DNA of 64,000 nt from Hyphomonadaceae bacterium UBA7672 (lineage in GTDB: Bacteria; Pseudomonadota; Alphaproteobacteria; Caulobacterales; Hyphomonadaceae), in NCBI GenBank assembly GCA_002483135.1, contig DLHI01000007.1:310001-374000 (forward strand). Direction: 5' to 3'. The notes under the pieces were generated by a model. The model had not been told where the DNA came from, did not search any database, and saw only the letters and a program-made list of their open reading frames with translations. Of the stretch, positions 33,332 through 42,878 are shown one piece after another; the first letter of the stretch is position 1; each line of letters begins with the position of its first letter. The translations under genes were made by a program, and so were the position numbers.

Positions 33332-34363
33332 ATGCAGATCACCCGCCGCGCTGCACTCGCCGCCGGAGGCGCGACCCTCGCCACGGCCTGCACGCAATCG
33401 CCGCCTCTGACACCGCCCGCCACGCTGGCCGGCTGCTGGAGCGCAAAGCCGCCGCTGCCGATCGCCGTTCAGGAAATCTATCCGGCCGCGCACAACGGCA
33501 TCATCCATATCTGCGGCGGACTGCTGGGCGAGAATGGCCGCGTCGTCGGCGTGAGCCGCGACCATGTGGCGTACGACCCAGCAACAGGCGAATCCGCCGG
33601 GCTCGGCCTGCTGCCCGCGCCGCGACACCATCCGCACGCGATCAGCCACAAGGGAAGGCTCTACCTGTTCGGCGGCTTCGCGACGAACCCCGGCGCGGTG
33701 AACTGGATCATGTCTGCCGAAGCCATGGCGTATGATCACGGCAGCTGGACCAACCTCGCCCCCTCGCCCGGACCCAATGCAGAAGTCGTCGCAACCGGCC
33801 TGGGTGATCGTATTCACATCGTCGGCGGGCGCGCGCCCAAGGGCGCCACGAACCTCGCCTATGGCGACCATGCCGACACCGACCGGCACTTTGTGTATGA
33901 CCCCGTCGCCAACAGCTGGGCCACCGCCGCCCCCGCCCTCTCCGCGCGCAACAGCGCAGCCGGCGCCGTCATCAACGGACAATGGCACGTGGCTGGCGGC
34001 AGGCGGGTCGTCGATGGGCCAAGCGATGCGCACGAGGTCTATGATCCGAAGGAGGACAGATGGCGCGCGGCCGCTCCGATGCCCAAGGGCTCAGGCGCCG
34101 GCGGCAATGCTGCCGGAGCGTTGGGCGGCCAGCTCTATGTCTTCGGCGGCGAGTACTTCCACGACGGCGGCAAGGTCCACGCCGAGGTCTGGCGCTATGA
34201 CCCGAAAGCTGACGCCTGGCATGCGGCGACCCCGATGCCCACGCCGCGACACGGTCTTGGCGCTGTCGTGGTCGATGATGCGATCTGGCTGGTCGGCGGG
34301 GCAAGAAAGCCGAGCGGCAGCGACACTTCGGATGCGGTCGAGCGATTCTCCATCGCATGCTGA
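33332..34363 (+). CDS. Kelch-repeat lipoprotein exported by Tat
   Basis: A 343-residue predicted periplasmic beta-propeller. The N terminus TRRAALAAGGATLATAC combines a twin-arginine motif and a lipobox. At least five Kelch-type blades are seen (GRLYLFGGF, DRIHIVGGR, QWHVAGGR, GQLYVFGGE, DAIWLVGGA). Such propellers bind sugars or act as lyases (NanM-like), but no partner genes are present. Confidence 0.82.
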   Translation: MQITRRAALAAGGATLATACTQSPPLTPPATLAGCWSAKPPLPIAVQEIYPAAHNGIIHICGGLLGENGRVVGVSRDHVAYDPATGESAGLGLLPAPRHHPHAISHKGRLYLFGGFATNPGAVNWIMSAEAMAYDHGSWTNLAPSPGPNAEVVATGLGDRIHIVGGRAPKGATNLAYGDHADTDRHFVYDPVANSWATAAPALSARNSAAGAVINGQWHVAGGRRVVDGPSDAHEVYDPKEDRWRAAAPMPKGSGAGGNAAGALGGQLYVFGGEYFHDGGKVHAEVWRYDPKADAWHAATPMPTPRHGLGAVVVDDAIWLVGGARKPSGSDTSDAVERFSIAC

Positions 34364-34408
34364 CCCGTTTTCGGCGGGAATGTCGCTTTCCCTGTAGAGG
34401 GGAAAGCC

Positions 34409-34813
34409 ATGGACCTGTTTCTCGTCGCCGCCGTGTTCGTGGCGGCTGCCGCCACCTTCATCCTGATCGGTCACTTTGCGCGCCCCGCACCCAAAAGCGA
34501 GGACGATGCGCGCAAGACGTTCGCCTCCCTGCCCGACTTCGACCCGGGCGAGGTCCACGCCAAAGATGGCGCTGCGATCAGCTATGATCCCGTGCGCAAT
34601 GTGGTGACAATCTGGGACAAGTCGGGCGGCGCAAGGCTGGTTGATCCCGGCGGCGTGGCTGGCTGGCGCTCAGAACCGCAGGTCGAACTCTATTCGCCGG
34701 CCAATGATCGCAAGCCCTTCTTTTCCGTCGGCGTGATCAGCGCAGGCGAGCGCGCAGCCTGGCGCGACCGACTGCAGGCGGCGTTCGGCGGCGAAAAGGA
34801 AATCAGCTCCTGA
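34409..34813 (+). CDS. Uncharacterised single-pass membrane protein
   Basis: A 134-residue protein with an N-terminal membrane segment (FLVAAVFVAAAATFILIG) and a small soluble domain of about 95 residues. No family recognised. It ends 7 bp before the stop of the convergent transporter gene. Confidence 0.6.
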   Translation: MDLFLVAAVFVAAAATFILIGHFARPAPKSEDDARKTFASLPDFDPGEVHAKDGAAISYDPVRNVVTIWDKSGGARLVDPGGVAGWRSEPQVELYSPANDRKPFFSVGVISAGERAAWRDRLQAAFGGEKEISS

Positions 34814-34820
34814 TTCGCAG

Positions 34821-36098
34821 CTAGTCCAGTGCGGGTCTGCGCAGCATCAGCAGCGCAATGAAGCTGAGCCCGGCAGCCGCGCTGAGATAGGCGCCCACCA
34901 GGGGCAGGCCGCCCTGATCCGCCAGAATCTGCGCCGCGATTGGCGTAAAGCCGCCGCCGATGACGCCGCCCACGTTGAAGGCGACACTCGCGCCGGTATA
35001 ACGCACGCGCGCAGGAAACAGTCCGGGCAACCATGCGCCGAGCGGGCCGTACACAAAGCCCATCAGCAGCAGAAGGATGGCGAGGAACCCTCCAACCATC
35101 ATCAGGTCGCCGGAGCCCATCATCGGCGCGAGCAAGAAACCCGCCGCGATCGAGAGCGCACAGCCAACCGCCAACACTAGCCGCGGGCTCGCCGCATCGG
35201 CCCAATAGCCCGCCCACACGATGCCCGCCGCCATGAACAGGATCGCGACCAGCTGGACCTGCAGAAATGTCTCGCGCGCAAAACCCAACGCGGTCGTGCC
35301 GTAGCCCAGCGCAAACGCCGTCGCGATGTAATAGATGCAGAAGCAAGCAACGACGCCGAACGTGCCGCCCAGCGTTTCGCGCCAGTGGTCGCGGAACAGC
35401 TCGCCAAGCGGCACGGCCGGCGGCAGCTCGCGCTCCAGTACGGCCTGGAAAGCGGGCGTTTCGGTGAGCTTCAACCGGATCCATAGACCGACAATCACCA
35501 GCACCGCGCTCGCAAGGAAAGGAATGCGCCAGCCCCACGCGATGAAATCCTCCTGGCTCAGGAACATTCCCAGGACCAGGAACAGGCCATTCGCCAGGAT
35601 GAATCCCACGGGTGCGCCCAGTTGCGGGAACATCCCGAAGCGCGCCTTCCATCCCGGCGGCGCATTCTCGACCGCCAGCAGAGCCGCCCCGCCCCACTCG
35701 CCGCCAAGACCAAGACCCTGGCCAAAGCGCAACACGCACAGCAGCGCTGGCGCAATCCATCCCGCTTGCGCATAGGTCGGCAGGAAGGCGATCGCCAGCG
35801 TCGATCCGCCCATCAGCATCAACGACCAGACCAGCGTGGACTTGCGCCCGATCCGATCCCCGAAATGCCCAAACGCGATGGCACCCACGGGCCGTGCGAT
35901 GAAGGCGATTGCAAACGTCGCGTAGGACGACAGCAGCTGCGCCGTCGCTGAATCCGAAGGAAAGAACAGAGGTCCGAACACCAGCGCCGCTGCCGTCGCA
36001 TAGATATAGAAATCGTAGAATTCGATGGCCGTGCCAACGAGGCTCGCCGTCAGCACGCGGGCAGCGGGCGCGCGTTGCGTAGTTGTGGCCGCCGTCAT
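34821..36098 (-). CDS. MFS transporter, metabolite:H+ symporter (MHS) type
   Basis: A 425-residue twelve-helix transporter resembling ProP, ShiA and KgtP. Signatures include FYDFYIYATAAALVFGPLFFP, FGHFGDRIGRKSTLV and RFGQGLGLGGEWGGAALL. Members import osmolytes or carboxylic acids with protons. The substrate cannot be read from the sequence or the neighbours. Confidence 0.88.
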   Translation of the reverse strand: MTAATTTQRAPAARVLTASLVGTAIEFYDFYIYATAAALVFGPLFFPSDSATAQLLSSYATFAIAFIARPVGAIAFGHFGDRIGRKSTLVWSLMLMGGSTLAIAFLPTYAQAGWIAPALLCVLRFGQGLGLGGEWGGAALLAVENAPPGWKARFGMFPQLGAPVGFILANGLFLVLGMFLSQEDFIAWGWRIPFLASAVLVIVGLWIRLKLTETPAFQAVLERELPPAVPLGELFRDHWRETLGGTFGVVACFCIYYIATAFALGYGTTALGFARETFLQVQLVAILFMAAGIVWAGYWADAASPRLVLAVGCALSIAAGFLLAPMMGSGDLMMVGGFLAILLLLMGFVYGPLGAWLPGLFPARVRYTGASVAFNVGGVIGGGFTPIAAQILADQGGLPLVGAYLSAAAGLSFIALLMLRRPALD

Positions 36099-36162
36099 GA
36101 TCCGCCCTTATCCGAGACCCGGCAGGGTTAGGCCAGAAAGTCCGCTGGGTTGCAACGCCGGA

Positions 36163-37341
36163 TCAGCCCCCGGAAGCTTCCTTCGCCGCGAGGCGTTCCG
36201 CCAGGCGTTCGCTGGCCTTCTGCTTCACGCTTTCCGAGCGCAGCTGGCCGCAGGCGGCGAGGATGTCGCGGCCGCGCGGCGTACGGATCGGCGAGGCATA
36301 GCCAGCACGGTTCAGCACTTCGGCGAATGCCTCAATGGTTTCCCAATCCGAGCACTCATACCTTGTGCCCGGCCACGGATTGAACGGGATGAGGTTGATC
36401 TTGCTCGGCACGCCCTTGAGCAGCTTCACCAGATCCTTCGCCTCGGCCAGCGTGTCGTTGACGCCCTTGAGCATCACGTATTCGAACGTCACGCGCTTGG
36501 AGTTCGACAGGCCCGGGTAGGCGCGGATCGCCTCGAACAGCTCTTTCAGATCGTACTTCTTGTTGATCGGCACCAGCTCGTCGCGCAGATCGTCGCGCGT
36601 GGCATGCAGCGAGATCGCAAGGCCTGCGTCGGTGCGCTGGCCCAACTCCGGAATTTTCGGCGCAACGCCGGCGGTCGAAACTGTGATGCGGCGTTTCGAA
36701 ATCGAGATGCCATCGCCATCAGTGATTGTCTGGATCGCCTCGACGACATTGTCGAGATTGTAGAGCGGTTCGCCCATACCCATGAACACGATGTTGGTAA
36801 GCCGGCGATCGCCATCGTTCAGCGGCCGCTCGGTCGTCGGCCACTCTTCCAACGCATCACGCGCGATCATCACCTGGTTGACGATCTCTGCTGCGGTGAG
36901 ATTGCGCACCAGCTTCTGCGTGCCCGTATGGCAGAAGGTGCAGGTCAGGGTGCATCCCACCTGCGAGGACACGCAGAGCGCGCCAGCCTTGCCCACATCC
37001 GGGATGAAGACGCTTTCAGCTTCGACATTCGGGCCATAGCCGATAAGCCATTTGCGCGTGCCATCGACCGACACCTGCGCAGCCGTAACCGCCGCGCGCT
37101 CCAGAACGAACTTCTCGCCCAGCACCGCGCGCAGCTCCTTGGCCACATCGCTCATGCGCGAGAAATCGGTCGCTCCATAGTGGTAGATCCAGCGCCAGAG
37201 CTGGCTTGCGCGCATGCGCGCCTTCTTCTCCTCGACGCCGGCGCTGATCATGGCCTGGCGCAAGCCCTCCCTGCCCAAACCGGCGAGGTTCGAGACGACC
37301 GGCGGGGCCGGCTTGCGCGAAAGGTCGAGTTCCACTGACAT
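36163..37341 (-). CDS. rlmN: 23S rRNA/tRNA (adenine-C2)-methyltransferase RlmN
   Basis: Radical-SAM enzyme of 392 residues that methylates A2503 of 23S rRNA and A37 of some tRNAs. It has the cluster motif CTLTCTFC, the segment GMGEPLYNLDNV and the C-terminal catalytic Cys in LAACGQLR. Length fits the family. An N-terminal helix domain recognises the RNA. Confidence 0.95.
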   Translation of the reverse strand: MSVELDLSRKPAPPVVSNLAGLGREGLRQAMISAGVEEKKARMRASQLWRWIYHYGATDFSRMSDVAKELRAVLGEKFVLERAAVTAAQVSVDGTRKWLIGYGPNVEAESVFIPDVGKAGALCVSSQVGCTLTCTFCHTGTQKLVRNLTAAEIVNQVMIARDALEEWPTTERPLNDGDRRLTNIVFMGMGEPLYNLDNVVEAIQTITDGDGISISKRRITVSTAGVAPKIPELGQRTDAGLAISLHATRDDLRDELVPINKKYDLKELFEAIRAYPGLSNSKRVTFEYVMLKGVNDTLAEAKDLVKLLKGVPSKINLIPFNPWPGTRYECSDWETIEAFAEVLNRAGYASPIRTPRGRDILAACGQLRSESVKQKASERLAERLAAKEASGG

Positions 37342-37480
37342 TTGGCGGCCTCATACCCGAAACAGGCTCGCTAGGCGATACCTGATGCTGCATACGCGAA
37401 GGCCGCTCGCGCGGTTCGTGTTTTGGCGGCTGGGCCAGGATGAGGCATGATCCGGCGAAACAATTCTATGCGGGGTGGAC

Positions 37481-38533
37481 ATGCCTAGCCTGAAACGCCT
37501 TGGCCTTCTCGTAGCCTGCAGCCTCGCGCTTGTCCTGACGGCCCACGCCCAGCCGGGGCTCAGCACCAAACCCAACTATGACGGCATCTTCAACGCAGAC
37601 CGTATCGATGAGTCGACGCAGCGCGACCTTGCCGCCCTCCACAAGACAGCGACGGATGCGCTGGCCGCGCAGGATTATGCCGCTGCCGAGACAACGCTCA
37701 CCGACCTTGTGAGCCGCAATCCGACGACGGTGGACTCCAGCTTCCTGATGGGCCTCGCCAAGATCGGACTCGGCAAGTGGGACGAAGCGCGCCTGCATCT
37801 CGAGAAAGCAGTGAAGAGCGAACCCAAGCGGCCCGAGCCGAAGTCGCGGCTCGGCCTTGCCTATGTGATGCTGAAAAACCCCGAGGCGGCGAAGGGCCAG
37901 CGCGCCGAACTCGCCAGCCTCGACGTGGCATGCAAGAGCACATGCGCCGACGCAAGATGGATTGCCGAGGGCCTCGCCGCCATCGACCATGCGCTGGCCG
38001 CGCCGGATGCGGCCCTGGCCAGCATTCTGGCCGCAGCTGGTCCAACCACGGCCCCGACAACAGCCGTGGCGTCAGTCAAGGGTTTCGATCCGTCGAAGTA
38101 CAGCCTGGTCGTATTCGGCGGCACGGCGGACCTCTACGACGCCCTCACCCGCGAGGGCCGCTGCGCACCAAAGGCGCCCGGCACGCCGCGCGAGCCGTGC
38201 GCCCTCATCCTCTACCGTCCTGTGGTCGAAGAGCCGGGCGGCACGAACGCCAATTTCCGACCGGTCTTCCGCGTCGAATCCCGCACATCGATCTGGGCGA
38301 CACTCAACGGCAAACTTCAGAAGGTGAAGGTCGAGGATCTCTTCTCCGACACGGCCGACACGTTCAATGCGAAGGGCGTGAAGTTCCGCGCTGTCGCCCT
38401 GGTCGGCAATGCCGAAAACCGCGCCAACTGCACGGCGGGCCTGCCCTGCCTCAGCGCTCTGGGCTCGCAGGACATGTTCACCATGTACGCGAGTATGCCC
38501 GACAATGTCGTGAAAGCGATCTGGGGCAACTGA
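37481..38533 (+). CDS. Secreted TPR-like protein
   Basis: A 350-residue exported protein. The signal peptide ends near TAHAQP; the ATG at 37481 has GGGGTGG upstream, and a GTG two codons earlier is possible. Residues about 45-150 look like TPR helices (ALAAQDYAAAETTLTDLV, GLGKWDEARLHLEKAV). The C-terminal domain (about 205-350) contains several Cys and no known motif. Probably periplasmic. Confidence 0.68.
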   Translation: MPSLKRLGLLVACSLALVLTAHAQPGLSTKPNYDGIFNADRIDESTQRDLAALHKTATDALAAQDYAAAETTLTDLVSRNPTTVDSSFLMGLAKIGLGKWDEARLHLEKAVKSEPKRPEPKSRLGLAYVMLKNPEAAKGQRAELASLDVACKSTCADARWIAEGLAAIDHALAAPDAALASILAAAGPTTAPTTAVASVKGFDPSKYSLVVFGGTADLYDALTREGRCAPKAPGTPREPCALILYRPVVEEPGGTNANFRPVFRVESRTSIWATLNGKLQKVKVEDLFSDTADTFNAKGVKFRAVALVGNAENRANCTAGLPCLSALGSQDMFTMYASMPDNVVKAIWGN

Positions 38534-38604
38534 TCACGAAGCCGCTTGACCCGTCCCCTGCGGCTGGCCCGATGCGTTGGCTGTTCGCAGCAGCGAGGTG
38601 ATTC

Positions 38605-39615
38605 GTGATCCGGCCCGCCATCTTCCTTTCTCCGACAGACGCCGCGCGCGAGCTTGGCGTCAGCGCCAAGGCGTTGCGCCTCTACGAGGAGCGCGGCCTA
38701 CTCTCGCCCTCTCGCACGCAGGCCGGATGGCGCACCTATGGCCCGGCCGAAATGGCGCGGGCGCGCGAGATCGTCGCCCTGCGCGCGTTGGGACTGAGCC
38801 TCGCACAGGTCGATCGCGTGCTCAGGGGCGACGAAGCCGAAGGTCTTGAGGCGACGCTTGCCGCACATCAGGCCTCGCTCGAAGCGCGCCTGCACGCGAC
38901 CTCCGCGACGATCCAGCGTGTGCAGGAGCTTCGCCAGCGCATTGCCGCAGGCGCTGCGCCAACCGCCTCGGAACTCGCCGGTCTGCAGCAAGACCCGGAA
39001 GAGATTGCCGCCGCCTTCGTCCTGCCCTGGCCATGGGGCGGCGAGCGATTCGAACTGCGCGCGCTGAAACCCATCATCTTCCTTACCGGCCCATTGTTCA
39101 GCGGCAAGACGAAGCTGGCGATGCTGATTGCCGAAACGACACCGGGCGCCGTCTTTATCGGTCTCGACCGCACAGTCGCCTCTTCGCTCGAAGCGCCGGC
39201 GTCAGCTGTCGCACGGACAATGGCGTGGCTGGTCGAGGATGGCGCGACCGCATCGGACACACTGTCCATCCTGGTCCGGGCGCTGGAGGCAGCGGAGCCG
39301 ACAACACTCGTTTTCGACCTGATCGAGCAGGGCCTCGACGAAGCGACGCAACTTGCCCTGATGGCGCACCTGCGCCGCCGTGGGCCCCGCGCTGCGCCTG
39401 TCGTGCTGATGACGCGCTCAGTTGCGATCCTCGATCTCGCCTCAGTCCAGCCGAACGAGGCGATCATCCTCTGCCCCGCCAACCACAGCCCGCCCATCTA
39501 CGTGACGCCCCATACTGGCGCAGCAGGCTACGAAGCGACGGCAAGCTGTCTCGCCCCGCCCGTCGTCCGCGCCCGCACCGAAGGCGTGATCGCGATGCGT
39601 CCGCCTGCGGCGTGA
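38605..39615 (+). CDS. MerR-family regulator fused to a P-loop domain
   Basis: A 336-residue protein with a GTG start. Residues 8-75 are a MerR winged helix (AARELGVSAKALRLYEERGLL), followed by a coiled-coil-like helix to about 115. The rest looks like a P-loop NTPase: Walker A GPLFSGKT at 162-169, a hydrophobic-Asp Walker B-like LVFD at 235-238 and an ABC-like EQGLDEA at 241-247. MerR proteins usually carry small-molecule domains, so this fusion is uncommon. It may couple transcription to nucleotide state. Confidence 0.75.
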   Translation: MIRPAIFLSPTDAARELGVSAKALRLYEERGLLSPSRTQAGWRTYGPAEMARAREIVALRALGLSLAQVDRVLRGDEAEGLEATLAAHQASLEARLHATSATIQRVQELRQRIAAGAAPTASELAGLQQDPEEIAAAFVLPWPWGGERFELRALKPIIFLTGPLFSGKTKLAMLIAETTPGAVFIGLDRTVASSLEAPASAVARTMAWLVEDGATASDTLSILVRALEAAEPTTLVFDLIEQGLDEATQLALMAHLRRRGPRAAPVVLMTRSVAILDLASVQPNEAIILCPANHSPPIYVTPHTGAAGYEATASCLAPPVVRARTEGVIAMRPPAA

Positions 39616-39622
39616 GGCCGGA

Positions 39623-39988
39623 CTACTCCTCCGACGTCAACTCGATAAACGGCTTGAAACCGCCCCAGAACATGCGGCTGCCGTCGAAGGGCATCTTCGC
39701 CGGATCGTACTTCATATCGGGATCGGCCATCACCTTCTTCATCACGGCGTCGCGGTGCTTGCGGTTCTTGTAGACCGCGAAGGCGAAGACCACCGTCTCG
39801 CCCTCCTTGCATTTCACCGAGCGGTAGAAATCCGTCGACTTGCCCTTCGGCACATCATCGGCCGCGCACTCCCAGTACATCAGCGCACCATGCTTCATCC
39901 ACACCTTGCCGGCGCGGCGCGCTTCCTTCTTGTAGGCGTCCATATTCGCTTCCGGCACGGGAAGAATGAATCCGTCGACATAGGCCAT
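39623..39988 (-). CDS. DUF1428 family protein
   Basis: A 121-residue protein of the small DUF1428 family (ferredoxin-like alpha/beta barrel). It starts AYVDGFILPVPEANMDAYK and contains HGALMYWECAADDVPKGK and MPFDGSRMFWGGF, all typical. Function is unknown. It is convergent with the MerR fusion gene, 7 bp apart. Confidence 0.85.
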   Translation of the reverse strand: MAYVDGFILPVPEANMDAYKKEARRAGKVWMKHGALMYWECAADDVPKGKSTDFYRSVKCKEGETVVFAFAVYKNRKHRDAVMKKVMADPDMKYDPAKMPFDGSRMFWGGFKPFIELTSEE

Positions 39989-40070
39989 GGCGAGTCCTCG
40001 CTGTTCCTGTTGTGCAGGAAGACGATAGTTCGTCGATGTCGTCAGACAAGCTGAAGGCGAAGCGCATCGC

Positions 40071-40580
40071 CTATTTGCAGAGCGCGCGGGCCTTGTCGAT
40101 CGCGTCACGCGAGCCCTTGAGCGAGAAGTGGTAGGCCGTGCGAGCGTCTTTCACCGACGCTGCCTCGACGCGCAGCTCCTGCCCCTTCTGGAGAGCCGCG
40201 ATCAGCGCATTGTCGCGATCATCCTTGAGGAAGGCTTCCTGGCCGGAGGCAACCATGGCGAAGCGGTCGCGTCCCACAATGGCCGTCGGCGCGATGTCGG
40301 TGCGCAGGTCATAACCAACGCGCAGGCTCACCTGTCCCCGCGATGCTCCGGATTTCCACACCGCGACATAGAACACGACCTCGCCATGCGTGGCCGCCTT
40401 GGGGGCCTTGTCGCTGGCCTCGACGGTGGCGAAGCAGACGAGATTGCGCCCATCGCCTTCGGTATAGACGCGCCAGTCATTGTAGCGGCCGATCGCCTTC
40501 GAATCCGCCACAGCCGTCATCGGCGCCAGCACAGGCGTCGCAAGCAGAAGGCTGATCAGCATAGCGGCGCGCAAGGTCAT
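40071..40580 (-). CDS. Invasion-associated locus B (IalB) family protein
   Basis: A 169-residue secreted protein of the IalB family, common in alphaproteobacteria and named after a Bartonella factor. The signal peptide ends near TAVADS. The domain shows YNDWRVYTEG, LVCFATVEASDKAP and VSLRVGYDLR. In free-living species these are general periplasmic proteins of unknown role, so pathogenicity should not be inferred. Confidence 0.82.
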   Translation of the reverse strand: MTLRAAMLISLLLATPVLAPMTAVADSKAIGRYNDWRVYTEGDGRNLVCFATVEASDKAPKAATHGEVVFYVAVWKSGASRGQVSLRVGYDLRTDIAPTAIVGRDRFAMVASGQEAFLKDDRDNALIAALQKGQELRVEAASVKDARTAYHFSLKGSRDAIDKARALCK

Positions 40581-40681
40581 GCCTGTCTCCCAACCGCATT
40601 CATCTTGGGACGGAATACGGACGAAATTTGACGCAAGACTTAAGACGAGCAGTTGCAGCTGCAAATGCCCCGCTCGGGAGG

Positions 40682-41248
40682 CTAACGCGGAGCCCGCTTG
40701 GCCAGGATGCGCTGCAGGGTGCGACGGTGCATGTTCAGGCGGCGGGCCGTTTCCGAGACGTTGTGATTGCACAGCTCGTAGACGCGCTGGATGTGTTCCC
40801 AGCGCACGCGATCTGCGGACATTGGGTTTTCCGGCGGTTCTGGCCGATCCGACCGGCCCGTCAGCAGCGCGTTCACGACATCGTCGATGTCAGCGGGCTT
40901 GGGCAGGTAGTCGATCGCGCCAGCCTTCACGGCGGCAACCGCCGTCGAAATCGCGCCATAGCCGGTGAGGATCACGGCGTGCATGTCCTCGCGGGCCCGC
41001 TGCAGCGCTTCGACAACTTCGAGCCCGGAACCATCTTCCAGCCGGAGGTCGACCACAGCGAATGCAGGCGCCTGCTTCTTCAGCTGTTCCTTCGCCTCGG
41101 CGACGGAACCTACAGACGCGACCGCAAATCCACGCTGGCTGAGCGCGCGGGCAAGGCGCGCCCGGAACGGGGCGTCGTCGTCCAGCACCAGAAGCGACTT
41201 GTCTTCCAGGGCCGCAACGCGCGGGTCAGACTCGACGGATTCTTCCAC
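40682..41248 (-). CDS. regA: Redox response regulator RegA/PrrA/ActR
   Basis: A 188-residue response regulator paired with the RegB-like kinase upstream. The receiver domain (about 17-130) has D67 as phosphoacceptor in AVVDLRLEDGSG. The C-terminal Fis-type helix-turn-helix (NVSETARRLNMHRRTLQRIL) is nearly invariant in the family. In relatives it controls respiration, photosynthesis and CO2 or nitrogen fixation in response to redox state. Confidence 0.93.
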   Translation of the reverse strand: MEESVESDPRVAALEDKSLLVLDDDAPFRARLARALSQRGFAVASVGSVAEAKEQLKKQAPAFAVVDLRLEDGSGLEVVEALQRAREDMHAVILTGYGAISTAVAAVKAGAIDYLPKPADIDDVVNALLTGRSDRPEPPENPMSADRVRWEHIQRVYELCNHNVSETARRLNMHRRTLQRILAKRAPR

Positions 41249-41403
41249 CCAGAAACTCCCGCTGCGGCGTGTGTCGCCGGCACTATAAGGGGTGCGACGA
41301 AATAGACCAACCTGCGGATTTGTCTACCCGCCGGCCGGAATCTCCAACCAAGGGGATTCCCTCGGGTCATACACTGACATTCCACGAAAAACTTGCGGAA
41401 ACC

Positions 41404-42804
41404 CTACCCTTCGATCCAGCCCTGCGGCGCCTCGATGGCCGCGCGGGGCCAGGTGACGCGGACAACGGCCCCTTTTGCGGGAAGCTGGCGATTGTAGGGG
41501 GTCACCCGTGCGCCTGTCCGTTCCAGCAGCGTGCAGGCGATGAAAAAGCCAAGGCCCATGCCCCCGCCCCTCTGTTCGATGCGGCGTTCGCTGAAATAGG
41601 GCTCACCCAGCTTGGCCAGCACCGACGGGGCAAAGCCTGGCCCGTCGTCGGTGATGTAGATGCGCACCTCGTCGTTCGACCAGCGGGCGTTCACGTTCAC
41701 TTCGCGGGCGGCGAAGCTCGCCGCGTTTTCGACGAACGCGCCGAGGGCATGGATGATCTCGGGCTTGCGGATCACGTCCGGCGGCTTTTCTCCCGCGCCT
41801 GCCCCGCCCAGGGGCGAGGTCGAGCACTGGATGTGGATGCCCGTGGCCCGGTGGGGCTCGGCCACCTCATCAAGCAGGCCCGGCAAGGTCGCGCGCGACA
41901 TTGCCGCGTCCGTCATGTGTCGGCGTTGCGATATCTGCTTCAGGATCGCGCGGCAGCGTTCGGCCTGATCCACAATAAGCTCGACATCCTCGCGGGCCGG
42001 ATGGCCGGGCTTGATGCTGCGGCCAAGCTCGCGCGCGGCAAGGTGAATGGTGGCGAGCGGCGTGCCCAGCTCGTGCGCCGTAGCGGCCGCCAGCGCGCCT
42101 AGCGCCGACAGCTGTTGTTCACGCGCCAGCACGGCCTGGACCGCATCGAGCGCCGACACGAGATGCGCCTCGTCGCGCCCGGTTCGCCAGGCGGATACCG
42201 TGAAGAACACCAGCCCGATCGAGACCGCCGCAAGCTGCCCGGCAAGATAGATTGGCGGCAGGACCAGCTCATCACCCGAGGACCAAGGCAGGCGCATGCC
42301 CCACATCCACATGCCCACGCAGCACGCCAGGGCCAGCACCGCCAGCATCGCCGCGTAGGCCGGCAGCAGGCGCGAAGCGCCTACCGTGACGGGCGCAAGG
42401 ATCATCAGCAGGAAGGGATTATGCAGACCGCCCGTGAGGCCGATCAGGACGGATACCTGCACGGTATCAAACGCCAGCTGGCCCGCCGTCTCCGATGGCG
42501 AGGACAGGTGCTGGGACGGAAACACAGCCATCAGCGCGACATTGAGCCAGGCCGACGCCCCCACCGCCGCAAGGCATGCGGCCAGCGGCAGTTCGAACTG
42601 GAGTCCGTAATGCACGAACAGGACAGCCAGCGTCTGTCCCGCGATGGCCATCCAGCGCAGACTGACCAGGGTGCGCAGGCGCGTGCGCCCGAAAGCGGCG
42701 CCAACGCTGCGCAACGCCTCGTCGCGCGTCGGTTCCGCCAGCGAAGTGGACGGAAGATTTGCGCGCGGAGCCTGTTCCTGTCCGGTTGGTTCGGTCACCT
42801 GCAT
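41404..42804 (-). CDS. regB: Redox-sensing histidine kinase RegB/PrrB/ActS
   Basis: A 466-residue membrane kinase for RegA. About six hydrophobic segments fill residues 45-205. The quinone-binding heptapeptide GGxxNPF is exact (GGLHNPF, 125-131). The phosphorylated His is H244 in TAHELGTPLATI, and the redox Cys of the family is C284 in QAERCRAIL. The C-terminal ATPase domain has N, G1 and G2 boxes. The ATG at 42804 leaves about 75 bp before the divergent SCO gene; starts at 42864 or 42870 are possible. Confidence 0.93.
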   Translation of the reverse strand: MQVTEPTGQEQAPRANLPSTSLAEPTRDEALRSVGAAFGRTRLRTLVSLRWMAIAGQTLAVLFVHYGLQFELPLAACLAAVGASAWLNVALMAVFPSQHLSSPSETAGQLAFDTVQVSVLIGLTGGLHNPFLLMILAPVTVGASRLLPAYAAMLAVLALACCVGMWMWGMRLPWSSGDELVLPPIYLAGQLAAVSIGLVFFTVSAWRTGRDEAHLVSALDAVQAVLAREQQLSALGALAAATAHELGTPLATIHLAARELGRSIKPGHPAREDVELIVDQAERCRAILKQISQRRHMTDAAMSRATLPGLLDEVAEPHRATGIHIQCSTSPLGGAGAGEKPPDVIRKPEIIHALGAFVENAASFAAREVNVNARWSNDEVRIYITDDGPGFAPSVLAKLGEPYFSERRIEQRGGGMGLGFFIACTLLERTGARVTPYNRQLPAKGAVVRVTWPRAAIEAPQGWIEG

Positions 42805-42878
42805 GGCTTTCGAAGGATGCACGGCAACGTCAACGCGCCGCAATTGGCTTTTTTGGTGCTTCATGTGCATATCGCGCC

